64,000 nucleotides of DNA from Antitrichia curtipendula. Taxonomy: Eukaryota > Streptophyta > Bryopsida > Hypnales > Leucodontaceae. A model generated the notes under the pieces. It was not told where the DNA came from. It searched no databases and saw only the letters and a list, made by a program, of their open reading frames with translations. Positions 22,938 to 36,349 of the stretch are shown in pieces (positions within the stretch are counted from its first letter, which is position 1; every line of letters begins with the position of its first letter). The position numbers and the translations under genes are program-made. The DNA is taken from NCBI GenBank assembly GCA_951230915.1, contig OX579638.1, positions 26,306,696-26,370,695 on the forward strand, in the 5' to 3' direction.

Positions 22938-25900
22938 ACTAAATTAGATTTGATTTTCTAAAGCTCGCAGTAGTAGGGTGCTAATAAGGCCATAGGTATT
23001 GCCATTGAATGTCAAATAGTTGTCCATCAATGGTGCAAATGGAATTCAAAAATGAAGGTGTGCAAACCTTAAATTAGAACAATGTGGTTAGCATGTACTA
23101 ATTGCCTAATATGGTACAAAGTTAGTGTTCCACAATTTATACTCCACATTATTTACACTAAAATTTTGTTTACTTCTGAATTAAAACTTAACCCTCAACC
23201 ACTCATAAAATTGTACAATAGTAATCCCAAATTGGCACCAATTCATCACTAGATAATTTTTCATTCTTATGGTAACAATTCATGGTATAATTAGAAGTAG
23301 TTCTTCGAGCATGTGTAGAATATAAATAGGTCATCTTATTGGGTATGAGAGCTAGAATTTAAAGGTGGAATAGTCTTGTTGATTATCGCAAGTGGCATCT
23401 TATGAAAGAAAACTTAGAATGTCTCAAGCTTGTTAACATATACGATCCATCTCCTTGCGTTTTCTTATGAGAAGCAACCGTAAGTAGTTACAATCAAAAA
23501 AAAATTTCAAAATGCTAGAGATTCCCAAAATTCAACCTTTCTAGCAACATTTTTTTAAAACTTTAGGTGTTCTTATCTTTTGTTGACATGGAAAATTGTC
23601 TTTGAAAGTAGGTTTTCTTTTTGAAAACTAAAAATTGAACCTCCTTCATCTCCCAACTTTGGCCCTTCCTATTGGGAAAAGTTGTTGAACTTGTACCATG
23701 TTGTAAATCCACTATTGTATGCACTCATTGTATTATATTTAACAAATGGTATTGGATTGATTTATGGATGATCCTAATGTCAACTATTGGTGCTCTTTTA
23801 AGATGGCCTTTGGAAGTAAATATCTTTTCATATTTGGTGAATTATCTATTTCCACTTGAACAAGTGTTTTCTCCTACATATACATTTAGATAGTTAGTTA
23901 GTTTAGTTTAGTTTAGTTTAGTTTGTTTTGTCCTCTAGATTTCGACGTCAAGATTAATTTCTTAAACTAATACTTGATGTCTATTTTAGCTTATACTCTA
24001 TTATGAGTAAGAGAACATTATGTGTAAATGAATTACGTAAGGTTGTCAAATAAAAGAAGTGCCAGGAGTAAAAAGAAAAAAATATAGAAAGAAAAAGAAA
24101 AAAATGTAGAATGAATCCCTTCCTCCCTTCTATTGTGGAGTTAATGGAATTTTACAGGATCTTTTTGATGTGATGGTTTAATCATGATTTAATGTTCAAA
24201 ATAGCCTCCACTTAGCTACTTTATGGTTCCCTTAAATGAAGCTGCAATGATAGCTAAACTTGCACAACAAACAAATTAGCTTTCATTTCTAGTACTTGTC
24301 TTGCAATGGAAGTTTGGCAAAATGACAACAAATTTAACATTAGCTGTAAGATAGACTTATTGTTAGATGGAAAATTTATTGATGACTAGATTATATTTCA
24401 TACATCATTTTTCCTCAATATGTCTTACTAAGCCCAAACTTAGTTTTGGACTCTGTTATGATGGTATACTAAGGTAGTTGTATACTGGGTGAAATTATTG
24501 AGTGGTTGCTGAGTAAGATAGGCCTAGAAGCTCGGTTTGGTATGCTGTGAAGCTCCACCAAAGTGACCCTGGAGTAGTTTGGCACTTTGAAAGAGACGTT
24601 ATTCTTGAAATTACAAGTTGTTGGGAACGATTGTACTCAAAAAATGGCTTTTTCTTCACGTTCTAACAACCAAGTTTTACAGATGTACTGATTGATGTGA
24701 TTTCGGTTTAAGATTTGTTAGTTTGTTTTCTTAATTCCTTGTAACATCAATAATACACACTATGGACTGTAGACACCTCGTATACCTCATTAACATTATT
24801 TTTTTGTCATGTTGTGGGATGGGCACAGGTGAGGTCCATAGACTCTTGGAGGATTTTTGACAAGCTACAAAAAATTCCTAGTACTCCAAATCTCTCATGT
24901 TGCATTCTCTTACTTGGTGATAATTATGCAATGATGTTTTATTCTACACGTAGGAGATATAGATATGTTGCTTGTGTAAAATTTTTGAAGTTTGTTACTC
25001 TATCTTTATACATATATTTTTATAAAAACGATTGGTTTACATTTGTTACAGCAAAGCTTGGATTTAGGTGTAAAATGGTATAGTAGCTTGTAAGCCTTTT
25101 TTCAATTCTACAGATATCCAAAAGATTGTAAATTAAGTATTGATTTATGATTGATTGATTTATGATCTAGTAGTGACTCTCAAAAAACAAAGACTTAATC
25201 AGATCAGGGCCCGATCCAAGGATGTTCCAGAAAGACTTTGTTTTGTTTTGTTTGTTATGATAAGATCTTTGGAATCATGTATCCTTTGGTTGCATTCTTG
25301 CTAACATTGATAAGCTCTCTACAAAGCCAATGATGTATAGGCTTTGTTTCAAGGTGTTTGGGCATATAGTAAAAAAGACATTGAATTTCAAAAATTTTAT
25401 GAATTCAAAATTTAAAAAAATTACTTTTACTTTTATTTTAGTAGTGGCAACAACAAAAGGCACATTAGTTTATTGAGAAATACAAGTATCCAAGTTTTAA
25501 GTTTTTTTTTGCATAGATACGTAGAAATTATGGGTTCACAATATTTTAGTATGCCATTTTGCAACATTGTTCATTAATTGAACATAGTGGTTGGTTAACT
25601 TGGAAAGAAAAATTGTCCAATGAGTGGACAATTGAAGACTTGGGTAGGTTACTATGAGATCAATTTTAAGTGGATGAAAGTGAAATTGCTTATCAAGATG
25701 CACATTTATTTAAAGTTTTCAAAAATATAATTTTTTTTCCAATCATTTATCTAAGTCAAAAGTTTTAGGGCTCAAAAATTAGGGACAATTCAAGCAACGT
25801 GCTAATAGAGAGGGCAAGTAGTTGGTTGCAAGCAATCATGTAACCTGTGAAGTTTTTATTATTATCTTTGAATGCTTATATCCCACAATTTATAAAGCCA

Positions 25901-28899
25901 AATGGACTGAAAATTTTCTACACACATTAGAAGGAATTTGGGGCCAAGAAGGGGCCGTTTCAAGCCCGTTCCCCAATCTGTCCCCATGCTGTGAACAGTG
26001 GTATGGGCTGTCAGAAAAATATATTTAAAAAAAAAAAAAAAAAAAAAAAAAGTTTTCTTTACCAAATTTCATTTTAAGAAGAAAATATATTTTTTTATTT
26101 TTTATTTTTTTTGAAAATCTGATGTGGCCGAAGTTCGGCCATGTCACCCTGCTGCAGTGGCGTGGTTTCAGCAGTCAGGAACTGCGCAAAACTTGTGGAG
26201 AACTTATGGGAACTTGCAGCCCCTTGGAGGGCCCAAATTTTTTCTAATGTAGTTTTCATAGTAGTGTACAAAAATAATGTATACTAAAATAAACTATTCT
26301 TTGCAATTTTGTCATTCAATGCACAAAATGACAATTTTAAGAGAATTTTATAACCATTAGCACAAGTTAATTCTAGTGTAGTCCATAAGATTTTTTTAAT
26401 TTTTAATTTTTTTGGTAATTAACTAAGAAAATTAAAAAAAATATTTATATTAACCGTTGGAATTTTTATTCTTCCAAAATACAAATTCTCCCCAAAAATT
26501 AAAATCTTGCTCATGTAGTTGCATTTTTAGAGGACATCCTCTTGGTGTAAGATGTTTTTGGATAATTATGTTAGACGCCTCTATTATCTTTGAAAATTGG
26601 CATACAAGTAACCAACATAACTAACTATGGACCATTGGTTTAATTCCTTTAGGATGTTAGCAAAAGGCATACATGAGCAAATTTCAGTGTATTTTTGTGG
26701 AAGTGATATACAACTAGTATTTAGTAACCTTGGATCACGTTTATTTGAGTTGAGATTTTTACAAAACAATCAGTTATAAGTGTGCTACACAATTTTGCAA
26801 TCAAAAGTGATTTTGATAAAAACAACAAATGGCAAAAAATTCTTGACTAGAGGTGGGTGTTCGATATTGATTATACATAGACTATATTATACGAAGCTGG
26901 ACAAAAATGAAAAGTGAACATGATAGAAATCATTGACCAACTTCACACACTTGCATTGGCAACGTTGCACCAGTTGCAAGTGAAGAGTACACCGGAAGAA
27001 ATGGTGCCCAAGAAAAACGGGACTCTTGACTTTGGCAGAACAACAATGGCTTGTTGGTTTCCTGGCCCACTGCGACTAGGGGACTTCATCCTTGTTGTCT
27101 ATAGGTTGGGTATATTTTTGTGTTTGTGTGGCTAATCTATGATTCTGATGTGTCTTGGTAGCCACTTGTGGAGGGTGGGCCATGAAAGATAAAAGGTACC
27201 GAAATTGCCCACCGAAAAGATGAACTGATTTCTAGGGAGGTGAATATTCTTGAATAATTTTTCATTTTATTTTCTTAGAAAGGCAAGTGCGATTGGCATC
27301 AAATCGAAACTGGTATATATTTTTTGAACCTTTCAAAAATTGCTTATGAATTTTTGAAGTTGAAATGGCATAGGGCTCAAGAATCACCTACCTTCTAAAA
27401 GATACATTGTTTTGTACATTGGTGAAGGCTACAAAAAAGGTACATATACAAATAGTGTATGTTTGAGGAGGTGGGCAATTTTAGAGCATAAGCACTTGTA
27501 GAACCTTTTATTTTGCCCCTTGCAATAGGATTCTGTTTCATTTTTTTCCCATAACAAAACTATACGAAGCTTCGATGAATACATGAATAATAGCCCACTC
27601 ACCAAGATACTTCATGGGTGAGAATTTTCAAATGTTTAGGAGAAATTGGACGCTATGTCATTTTGAAATGGAAAATGTATAAGGATGTTGTTTTTGAGAC
27701 ACAAGAATTGGCAATCAATTTTGTTTGTAAAAAACAAAATTACACAAAAAAATTGCTACAAAAATACAAAATGAAATCATATCAACATTATACATTTAAA
27801 AAAATGTGTAGTGTGAATTTTTATTTGAAATTCTCTAAGTTTATTTTTTATTTTTTATTTGGTTCTCATAATTTTATGTGCTTCTTCTATCATTCTTTCA
27901 AAATAATGTGTAATTTATATATTTGTGAGAAAAGTCACTTCCATTTCAGAATATGCACTATTTGCAACTATTTCATGCTTTATATTTTTGAATCTAGTAA
28001 TAACAACAATCCAACTTTAGGTTTCATATAGTAGCCATAATCTTGTGGTTTTCCAAATGAATATTATGTACATGAAAAGACGTGAGTACAAAATTAGAAT
28101 TTAAAAAACAAGTATTACTATGATGATGATCTTACAGCATAAATATATATTATATTTTAGACCTGCCCTCTAGAATGACCTTTTCAGTTATCAATGAAAT
28201 TAGAAGAAAATGTTAAATATCACTTTCAAACTTTAAAAACTTTCAAACAATTCTTATTCAAAATACAGTGCAAATTATATAAAATAAACATCATAATGAA
28301 TCTTACATTAGTATCACTTGTACTTATATTTGGTGATTTCTAATGATTTTTAGCAATACATGTATCGAAAAGGGCACATGTCCGATCCTTTTATATTTTA
28401 TTGCAATTGTTCTTGGATACAAGTTCAAAACAACTATATCGAAGATGTAAATAAAGGTTATAAAAAATTGTAAAAATGAGTTGTATACAACTCCAACAAG
28501 GAATACCTCTACAATATAATTTTTTTTTACTATTTAGACTAACTAAAAAAATGGAAACTTCAAATTAGAAAATACAAATACAAGCATTGTTTGAAAGACA
28601 TAAAATTTTTATGTCCATAGTATTAAAAAATACATTTGTAAATGAGGTATAGTTGTCAATCATAATAGAAAAGTATATGGCTTAAGGATTGAAAATGTAA
28701 GCAAAAATATAAAAAAGACAAAAAGAAGCTCAAGCACACTATGGAGATTAACGAATAAAAAATAGCAACTTTTTTTTGCCGGCGCTTGTATCCTGCAAAG
28801 TATACATATGTGTTAGGTTGTAAAATCAAATGTTTCAAAACTATTTGAATAAAATGACACAAAAATCATGTTAAAAAAATTTAGAAAATATTTTAGTTG
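22938..28899. other. AT-rich gene-free region
   Basis: No gene is visible. It holds a TTTAG microsatellite (about 23890-23925), a run of about 25 A (26027-26051), and a GC-richer patch of about 160 bp after it (26120-26240). The poly(A) run follows a segment without tRNA or gene similarity that I can recognise, so I do not call it a retroposon. The longer open frames (for example 27618-28031) are Phe/Lys/Asn-rich products of AT-rich DNA. Confidence 0.45.
23890..23925. repeat. TTTAG microsatellite
   Basis: About six tandem TTTAG-type units, beginning with diverged TTAG units. Confidence 0.8.
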
Positions 28900-29012
28900 G
28901 AAAAACAACTTATTCGCCGAGTAGTATAACGATCTTCCGCTTTGAAGTAATTCAAAGCAAGATGCCCATTGGGATTCTTCAAAGCCTTGCTCAATTGTAC
29001 AATGAAAGACCT

Positions 29013-29179
29013 TTATTGTACAAAAGCAATTCCCAATATTTCGGCTCGTTTTGAAAACATAGTACAATGGACAATTGTGTTGCCATTGAGAACAATCTCA
29101 GCTCCATTTCCACCAAGGAAACGAACTTTATACTCCAGTAGCCAAAATAATGGCTTCTCTTCCATTTCTACTTCTCCAT
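29013..29179 (-). pseudogene. Terminal exon of a disrupted minus-strand gene
   Basis: An acceptor (CTTATGTAG) at 29180-29182 opens a 55-codon frame ending at TAA 29013-29015. Its phase fits exactly the phase-1 donor of the upstream half-exon at 29300-29421. Visible stretches include EKPLFWLLEYKVRFLGG and FSKRAEILGIAFVQ. An ACAATAAAGG sequence at the stop could be a polyadenylation signal. The frame stays protein-like after the stop to about 28900, so the TAA may be a later mutation. I do not recognise the protein family. Confidence 0.45.
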
Positions 29180-29299
29180 CTACATAAGAAAAAAATTTGA
29201 TTTATGAACTCATTCACATGTACATAATTAACAACATGCATACAAATAATATATTAAAATTTGAAAGAGACAAAAAAAACATTAAAATAATGAACTTAC

Positions 29300-29421
29300 T
29301 AGGGTGGAGCCATACGATGATTCTATAGCCATAGTCGGTTGGATCATCATGTGGTAAACAAGAATAATCATGAGTGATTGCCAAACAAGTGAATGGAGTC
29401 CCGGCAAAATGACTTTGTGTG
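29300..29421 (-). pseudogene. 3' half of the exon split by the Ty3/gypsy insertion
   Basis: Open over its whole length, with a canonical donor (CCTA|GTAAGT) at its end. The protein includes HFAGTPFTCLAITHDYSC and DPTDYGYRIIVWLHP. It abuts the retrotransposon at the GTGTG duplication. The 5' half is at 49757-49829, on the far side of the 20-kb insertion. Family not recognised; two Cys and several His/Asp are visible but no named motif. Confidence 0.5.
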
Positions 29422-29749
29422 TGTTACGGACATAGTTTAGAACCTTCTTTAGAAAGCTTCTTGAGAAGCTCTCCAAACAGCAAGAATGTTCTAAGAGTTT
29501 TTAAAAGAACTTCCAAGCTAGAGGATGGCTTCTTGAGAAGCTTCCCAAACAGTAGAAGTTTCTGGAAGAACCTCCTAGCTGGTAGTAAATATAGGAGTTG
29601 AGGCTGAGGTAGTCCTCAGTCTCAACAACACTTCTCTTGACCTTAACTCTTGACTCAAACTCTACTTTTGTATTTCTTGAATTCTAATATCAAATTTTAT
29701 TATCTAGAAACTTATCTTGTTTTGTCTTGTATTTAATATTTCCGTTATA
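29422..29749 (+). repeat. 5' LTR of the gypsy element
   Basis: Shares several long blocks with the 3' LTR, for example GAGGCTGAGGTAGT and TTGTATTTCTTGAATTCTAA. At 328 bp it is 55 bp shorter than the 3' LTR, which carries an additional copy of the AAGCTTCCCAA/AGAACCT segment. The visible divergence suggests an old insertion. Confidence 0.88.
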
Positions 29750-30136
29750 GTTTGTCGAGATTGACTTTTTAAATTTTACTTTACAAAATTTGGATCCAAA
29801 CTTCCTAGTGAACGGACATAGTGTCAATTTGGTTCATATCTTATCATACGAATTGTTCACAGAACTAAAGATAAAACTAATATTAGAGTTTGTTTTTTCT
29901 TGTTTGAGTATGGATTACCCCTCTTCTTAAAAATATCAAAGCGCTTAGAGGTTGCGGATTACCCTCCTCTGAACAAATATTATTTTTTCTAAACAAAGTT
30001 TTTTTTGATTGTGTGCGGACTATTGCCCTTCTTGAAAACAACTTTAATATTTAAAGATTGCGGACTATCAATCTCTAAATTGTTTGTTCTTGATCAATAG
30101 ATCAATATTTTAATATTCTGTTAAAAGTCATTTAAG
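29750..30136 (+). other. Gypsy leader with degenerate repeats
   Basis: Untranslated leader between LTR and gag. A TTGCGGATTACCCTCCTCT-like block recurs about four times (near 29912, 29954, 30014, 30058) at 40-60 bp spacing. The expected tRNA primer-binding site is not evident at the LTR edge. Confidence 0.6.
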
Positions 30137-31161
30137 ATTTCAGAAAGTGAAGACACTACTTCAGTAGCATCTAAATTAGATCTCATCTTGCAGGCCATTG
30201 ATTATTTATCCATGAGAACAAACATTCTTGAAGATTTTGTTGCAACAGTCAATACAAGTTCAAGAGTAGTTGGAGCATCTCAATTTATGCCATCTGCTTC
30301 AACTTTTAGAGACAAGTTTGCATGCTCAAAACTTCAACACAAATATCTCAACCGCAAAGGAGCCACAAATCAGTTTTCTTGAAAATTTTAATGGTTCTAG
30401 ATCAAAATTTCGAAGGTTTGTGAATCAAGTTCAATTCTTTATTTTTCTTCATCTTCAATGATATTCGACTAACAAATCACAAGTTGGCTTGGTTAAAAAT
30501 CTGTTTGGTTAAAAGTCTGCTCACTGGACAAGCTTTATCTTGGTTTTTGTCTCTATTTGAAAAAAAATCTTCAATTCTAATCAATTTTGAAACATTTCTA
30601 GCGACATTTTTTGAAGCATTTGGAAAACATGACAAGATCCATTGAGCAACAACTAAAGTTTGTTTTTTACGACAAGAATCTTGTTCAGCTTTGCTATACG
30701 CATCTGAATTCCAATAATTTGCTTGCGACATCAATTAGGGCAAAAAAACACTTATGAGCCAATTTCAATGGGGCTTTAGAGACGACGTGAAGGATTTATT
30801 ATTATCATTTTTTGACCCTCAAGCATTAAATGAAGCAATATGTCAAGTTGTAAAATGTGACAATCGATTATTCCCAAAACGTCAAGATCGACGGTTGTGG
30901 ACTGCATTGACAACACAAACAAACTTTTTGTCAACAATCAAAGTATCACATATTACAAGCACAAATTCTGAAGGCCCTCAAGACATGCAAATTGACGTAG
31001 TGCAATTTAAACCGCTTATTGCACAAAAAAAGAAACAACGTCTTGATGAAGATTTGTGTTTATATTGTGAAGGCCTTAGCCACAAAGCCACCAACTGCCA
31101 CAAGAAACAACGCCCTCATAAGACAAGAGCTGTACATGTATCAAAAAACAAAGATGCTTGA
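30137..31161 (+). pseudogene. gypsy gag remnant with CCHC zinc knuckle
   Basis: Fragments of one protein in shifting frames. The N-terminal part (30137-30382) is followed by a frameshift and several stops. The last 135 codons (30754-31161) are open and contain the CX2CX4HX4C knuckle CLYCEGLSHKATNC near 31060-31100 followed by a basic tail. The nucleocapsid knuckle binds RNA in intact elements. Decayed and non-functional. Confidence 0.75.
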
Positions 31162-33535
31162 CCATAGTAGGGACCGTGCAGTTAAAGCCTTCTATTGTAC
31201 AAACAAATTTAGGTCCTCACATTTCTTCTCAGTCTTCTCATTGCTTCACCATACCCCTACCTTTGGGTCCAAAAAAAAAGTTATAAATTCATGCCTTATT
31301 AGACTTTGGAGCTTCAACTTGTTTTTTAAATGAGGATTTTATAATATGTCACAAAATTCCTCTAGTCAACAAACCAAAATCTATACATGTAGAAGCCATA
31401 GACGGTTGTGTTTTATCTTCAGGGGATGTCACTCATGAAACTAAACCATTAGAAGTTTCATTTGAGGGACATAAAAATACAATCATATTTAATATTATAA
31501 AAACCCTGTTCAATTCTGTAGTTATAGGATTTTCTTGACTTGAAAAATATAATCCAGTTGCAGATTAGAAGTCACAAAACCTATCATTTTCCCTAGAAAC
31601 CTCGACTACAAAATCTTTTTCAAAGACTTTAAACACGAAGCCTGTATTTGTTGGAGCTAGAGCTTTTATCAAAGCAGCAAGAAATGATACTCTTTATATT
31701 ATCTATGCAACTCTGGTACATGAAAACAACAGCACGTCATTGAGTATTTCAATTCAGTATCAAAAATTTGAAGATGTATTTAAAAAAAAGAATGTCAACA
31801 TTTTGCCAAAGCATCGACCATATGATTGCACCATTGATCTTGAAGATGGAACTCAGCCACCATTTGATCTAATTTATAATCTGTTGCAGAATAAATTTTG
31901 GGCATTGAAAGAATACATTGACAAAAATCTTGCAAAGAATTTTATTTGACATTCTAAATCTCTAATAAGAGCACCAATATTTTTTATAAAGAAAAGAGAC
32001 GGCTCTTTACGAATGTGCTTTGATTATCGTGGTCTGAATAAAATCACAGTAAAAAATTGATATCAGGACTCAATTGCCATTGATATCAGGACTCCTCGAT
32101 CAACTAGGACAAGCTAAAATCTATATCAAGATTGATCTTCGTGGAGCATATAACTTGGTACGCATAAAAGAAATGAATGAATGGAAGACAACATTTTGAA
32201 TAAGATATGGCCACTTTGAATATAATGTCATGCCATTTGGACTTACAAATGCACCAATTATTTTTTAGCATTTGATGAATGACATTTTTTGGAAGTTCTT
32301 GGACCAATTTGTCATTTGTTATTTTAGTGACATTTTGATCTATTCCAAAAATATTGAAGAACATGAGATATACGTAAATTTGTGCTATAAAAGCTACAAG
32401 ATGCTAGATTATATATTAAATTTAAAAAATACGTATTTCATCAATCACAAGTAGAATTTCTTGGCTACATCATCTCTAATGAAGGACTATTGATGAACTC
32501 AAAGAAAATTCAAGCTATCACAGATTGGTCAACTCCTCAAACAGTACATGACGTATAGTATTTTCTTGGATTTGCCAACTTCTATCGAATCTTCATAAAA
32601 ATTACTCGCAAATAGTAGCTCCACTAACTCAGCTTACGTGCAAAGACAAACTAGATTGGAGACTTAAAGCAGAGAAAGCCTTTCAACATTTGAAGTCAGC
32701 TTTTACAACAGCCCCAATCTTAGTCCATCTAGATTTTTCAAACCATTTTTCATGGAAACAGATGCTTTAGATTTTGCATTAGGAACAGTTCTTTCACAAA
32801 TGGGAAAAGAAGAAAGACTTCATTCAGTTGCGTTCTATTCGAGAATTTTTTTGGCTGTCGAGATTAACTATGAAATTCACAACAAAGAGTTCCTTGCTAT
32901 CATGGACTTGTTTCAAGAATGGCGCCACTTACTTGAAGGTGCGTCGCATTAGGTGACTATATATATAGATCACAAAAATCTTGAATATTTTATGTCCGTT
33001 CACGTTTTGAATCGACATCAAGCTCGTTGGAATATGTCATTATCTTACTTCGACTTCATTATCACGTACCGTCTCGGAAAGCAACAAGGATTGTCAGATG
33101 CCTTGTCTTGGAGATCATATTTGATACCAAAAGAAGAAAAAGCAACATATAACCAACAACAAACAACATTTTTTAAACCCGAGCAATTCCAGCTTTGTGC
33201 AACAACAATGGCAATGACGATTGATTCTTTGTTTCTTGACCAAGTCCGTATAGTATCAACTTTAGATCCTCTAGTTCTTGACATCAAGCAAGCTCTTACC
33301 ATGATAACAATAATTTCACGCTTTTGGACATACACTTATATTTTGAAGAACATTTATACATTCTTAAAGGTCCCTTGTGTCTCCGAGTTCTTCAAATTCG
33401 ACATAACTTTTCTACAACTGGACATTTTGGATTCAATAAAACATTAGAGCTTGTGTCTCAAGATTTTTGGTGGCCTAAAATGTGAAAAGCCGTCAAAGAT
33501 TTTATACTCACTTGTAATACTTGTTCAAAGTCTAC
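31162..33535 (+). pseudogene. gypsy pol remnant: protease, RT, RNase H, integrase zinc domain
   Basis: A protease-like LLDFGAST (canonical D-S/T-G-A) is near 31298. Reverse transcriptase pieces run about 31760-32460 ([28 protein letters not shown]); the catalytic YxDD is YFSD here. RNase H is about 32740-33120 (ETDALDFALGTVLSQ, DHKNLEYF). The integrase His/Cys domain is about 33380-33535 (ends TCNTCSK). The reading frame is broken by many stops. Sequence homologous to the rest of integrase resumes at about 38725. Confidence 0.85.
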
Positions 33536-34567
33536 ATTTTGAACTTCTTATGACACTGAATGTCCATTTTTGTCGTATGGATTTCGTGAATTCATATCTG
33601 CGTACTACTATCGCACTGATTTCGTGCCTTAAAAAAATCCACAACTTTCGTGCGATTAATGTATTAGATTGATATGAACGGAAGTCGTGCCACTTCTGTA
33701 TTATTGAATCATGCATTGTAATTGTGCAAATTTGACACTTTTGTACACCATTGTATCCGTGTATTTTCTTTATGGAATAAATTTTATTTTGCACAAATTT
33801 AAAAAAATAAAATATCACTTTTTGGGAACATTTCTTTTTGACAAGAGCTTCAGTCTGATCATATTTCCCACTTAGCTTTATTAAAACATTGCTATGTATT
33901 GTTCACAAACTACAGTCCAGTGTCGATTAGACCCCCACTTTTTTAATACAAGACAGCTATTCCATTTAGAGTATTTTTAAGAAAAAATACACTGAAACAA
34001 GTTCATCAATCATGTGTACAACATTAAAAAAATATATATATATACTACATGATAAGAAATAAAATCATGTGAGACTATTTGGCAAGGTATAATAAGCAAA
34101 CCATTTATAGAGTAGTGCTCTAAAATATGAAGCTTTTTAGAAAATCTCATCCTACACAATTTTTTTTTTTTTTCTATTTATGGACTACAAAAGAAGTAGA
34201 ATTTTTTTTTCAAGAACTGAAGTTCTAAGAGTCTTTACGCGGATGTAGGCCTCACCTGTGCCCGTCCCAAGAACAAACTACAAAAAATGTGACGTTAGTG
34301 AGGATGCACGAGGTGTCTACATCCTAGCATCGCTTGCTATTGTTTTACGCAAGAAAACAACAAAGAATATCATGTTCCTTCTAAAGTCCAGTATTAACTA
34401 TAGTCTGATAAGAAAAAAAACAAAAAATACACAAAACACACACAAACCACACAACTTTCAAAGACCTGACTGCTTGACGAAGCCTGTGTCAAAGTCATGT
34501 CTGCAACGAATTTCTTTTCCACAGTGCAGTCTCAGAACGTGCAGCTTGAAAGTTTACTCAAACTATA

Positions 34568-34827
34568 GAGCTAAAAAAAGATAGGTAGCAATGCAGTAAC
34601 AGAATGTCAGAGCTAAAAAAAGTTAAGTAACAATGCTAACAGAGTGTCAAAGCCCAGTCTGAGAGAGTGACAAACGAGTTTGGGAGTTCAGCTTATAGCC
34701 CAATTGATCTGTGGTGTACATGATCTGTGAGTACAGCTTATAGGGTATCTCAAGGCCATTTGATTTTAAACAGTAATAAATTCTCAAGGCCATTTGATTT
34801 TAATCAGCAATAAATTCTCAAGGTGGC
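34568..34827. repeat. Two short tandem duplications
   Basis: A block of about 48 bp beginning GAGCTAAAAAAAG occurs twice (about 34568-34650). A block of about 35 bp beginning TCTCAAGGCCATTTGATTTT occurs twice plus a partial third (about 34748-34822). Non-coding. Confidence 0.65.
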
Positions 34828-35639
34828 AGTTTTGGGACGTTAATCCAACAAAGCTCATTACTCCCCCTTAGTAATTAGTCATTTAGTACCCAAGGCCATC
34901 AACTCTAAAATTTCAGAGTAAAAATCCATGATGTATGTGATGTATGGGAATCCTTGTGTAAAACTAGAGGCTAATTAACCACCCAGTTGGTCATCATAAA
35001 AAGTCATTGTAATGTGGAACCTTAAATGTTACAGTTGGTGTTCCATATGTGTACAATAAAAGGTTTACATAAATTTTCCTTCTAGTTAGTTGACCAGAGA
35101 GAAGGCATCTGGACAATTAACTTTAACATTGGATGTGAAAATATTCCGTCCTGGTAAGTGAGGGACCTAATTATGTAGGGTCATAAATAATTACTGTCAT
35201 TCTTACTTTGCATAAATGGATAACGAATTTTTAGAGGAGACAAATCACATAGGCAATCTTTGTTGTCCTCCAAGGTAAGTGAGGTACTTTAATCAAATTA
35301 TTTTGTCCAATACCCATGCAAGGTGTGGTATTGAAAAAAATATATCAATGAAGGAAAATATAGTAGAGAGAATTATATCTCATAGTATAAATCCATATAC
35401 GCATTAAAATTTATCGACTTTTTAAAAAAAAACTAAAAATTAATGAAAAATAATTATGTGTTTGTTTACGTATTTATATATATCTATAGAAGTAAATGTC
35501 TTTTTAAAAAAACTACATAGACATTTTTGAAATCAAGGCTATTTTTTAGCAACTATCAAGGATAGGTGCTTGAATTATGAATCTAGAAAAAATAAAAAAA
35601 ATAAAAAAATCTAAGATTTTTTATAAAAAAGAAAAAAAC

Positions 35640-35757
35640 CAGCCCCAATATCTGACTTGGGCGACCCCGATACCTAGGCATCCCAGAGCCGGGTTCGAAC
35701 CCTTGACCTCCTAAATTGGAGGTCATATACTTATGGCCAATGCACCACGTTATAATT
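35640..35757 (-). mobile_element. tRNA-derived SINE candidate
   Basis: On the minus strand, a box A-like TGGTGCATTGG is followed at tRNA spacing by a perfect box B core GGTTCGAACCC. A short stem ACCTCC/GGAGGT sits where an anticodon arm would be. Sequence continues past the tRNA-like part and ends in a T-rich tail. It sits inside the 5.2-kb TIR element, just before a hairpin element. It is not a complete tRNA gene. Confidence 0.5.
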
Positions 35758-35842
35758 CCTTTGTGTAATGTAGGAGTAGAAATTTACTTGTATACTTCTT
35801 GCGATTTTTTTTTCATTTCATTTGTTAGTTTAGCAGACTTTA

Positions 35843-36172
35843 GTGGCCGTTTAGGCACAGTAGAAATGTATTTTTCAGAAAACTTTGAACTAATAAAAAT
35901 TATTAAATCAAGTCACATTCCATCTCCAAAAATCCGTTTGCAATTTGAAGTTTTCTTTAAAAAGTTATGAACAAAAATCAGAGAGGGTGTTTAAAAATGT
36001 CAAAGAAAATTTCCATTTAAACCCCTCTCTGAACTTAAGTTTGCTCATAACTTATGATTGGAGACTTCAAATTGCAAACGGATTTTTGGAGATAAAAGTT
36101 AGCTTTATTTTCCAATTTTTTTTAGTTCAAAGTTTCTTAAAAAATGTTATTCTACTATGCCTAAACGGTCAC
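35843..36172. mobile_element. 330-bp foldback (hairpin) element
   Basis: The left end GTGGCCGTTTAGGCACAGTAG and the right end (CTACTATGCCTAAACGGTCAC) are inverted. The arms stay complementary inward (TCCAAAAATCCGTTTGCAAT against ATTGCAAACGGATTTTTGGA) to a short centre near 36015. Nearly the whole element is one hairpin. Confidence 0.8.
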
Positions 36173-36349
36173 CAAAGTGTACTGACTGTAAAAAATACGG
36201 GATTGTGAATGATCTAGTTTGAAAAGAAAATTTCATTTCACATAGAAATCCAACTTTGGTGATTTTAACATTGCCCAACTGAAATGCCAAAAAATTATTT
36301 GAAACTCTTTGAAGTCAATATGAACAAAATGAACAGAAGGGTATTGATT

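Noticed and set aside
26027..26051. Poly(A) run as the tail of a retroposon
   Set aside because: No tRNA, LINE or gene-derived body and no flanking duplication could be recognised before it.
27618..28031. 137-codon frame in the 22.9-28.9 kb gap
   Set aside because: Phe/Lys/Cys-rich composition typical of AT-rich DNA, no domain and no splice context.
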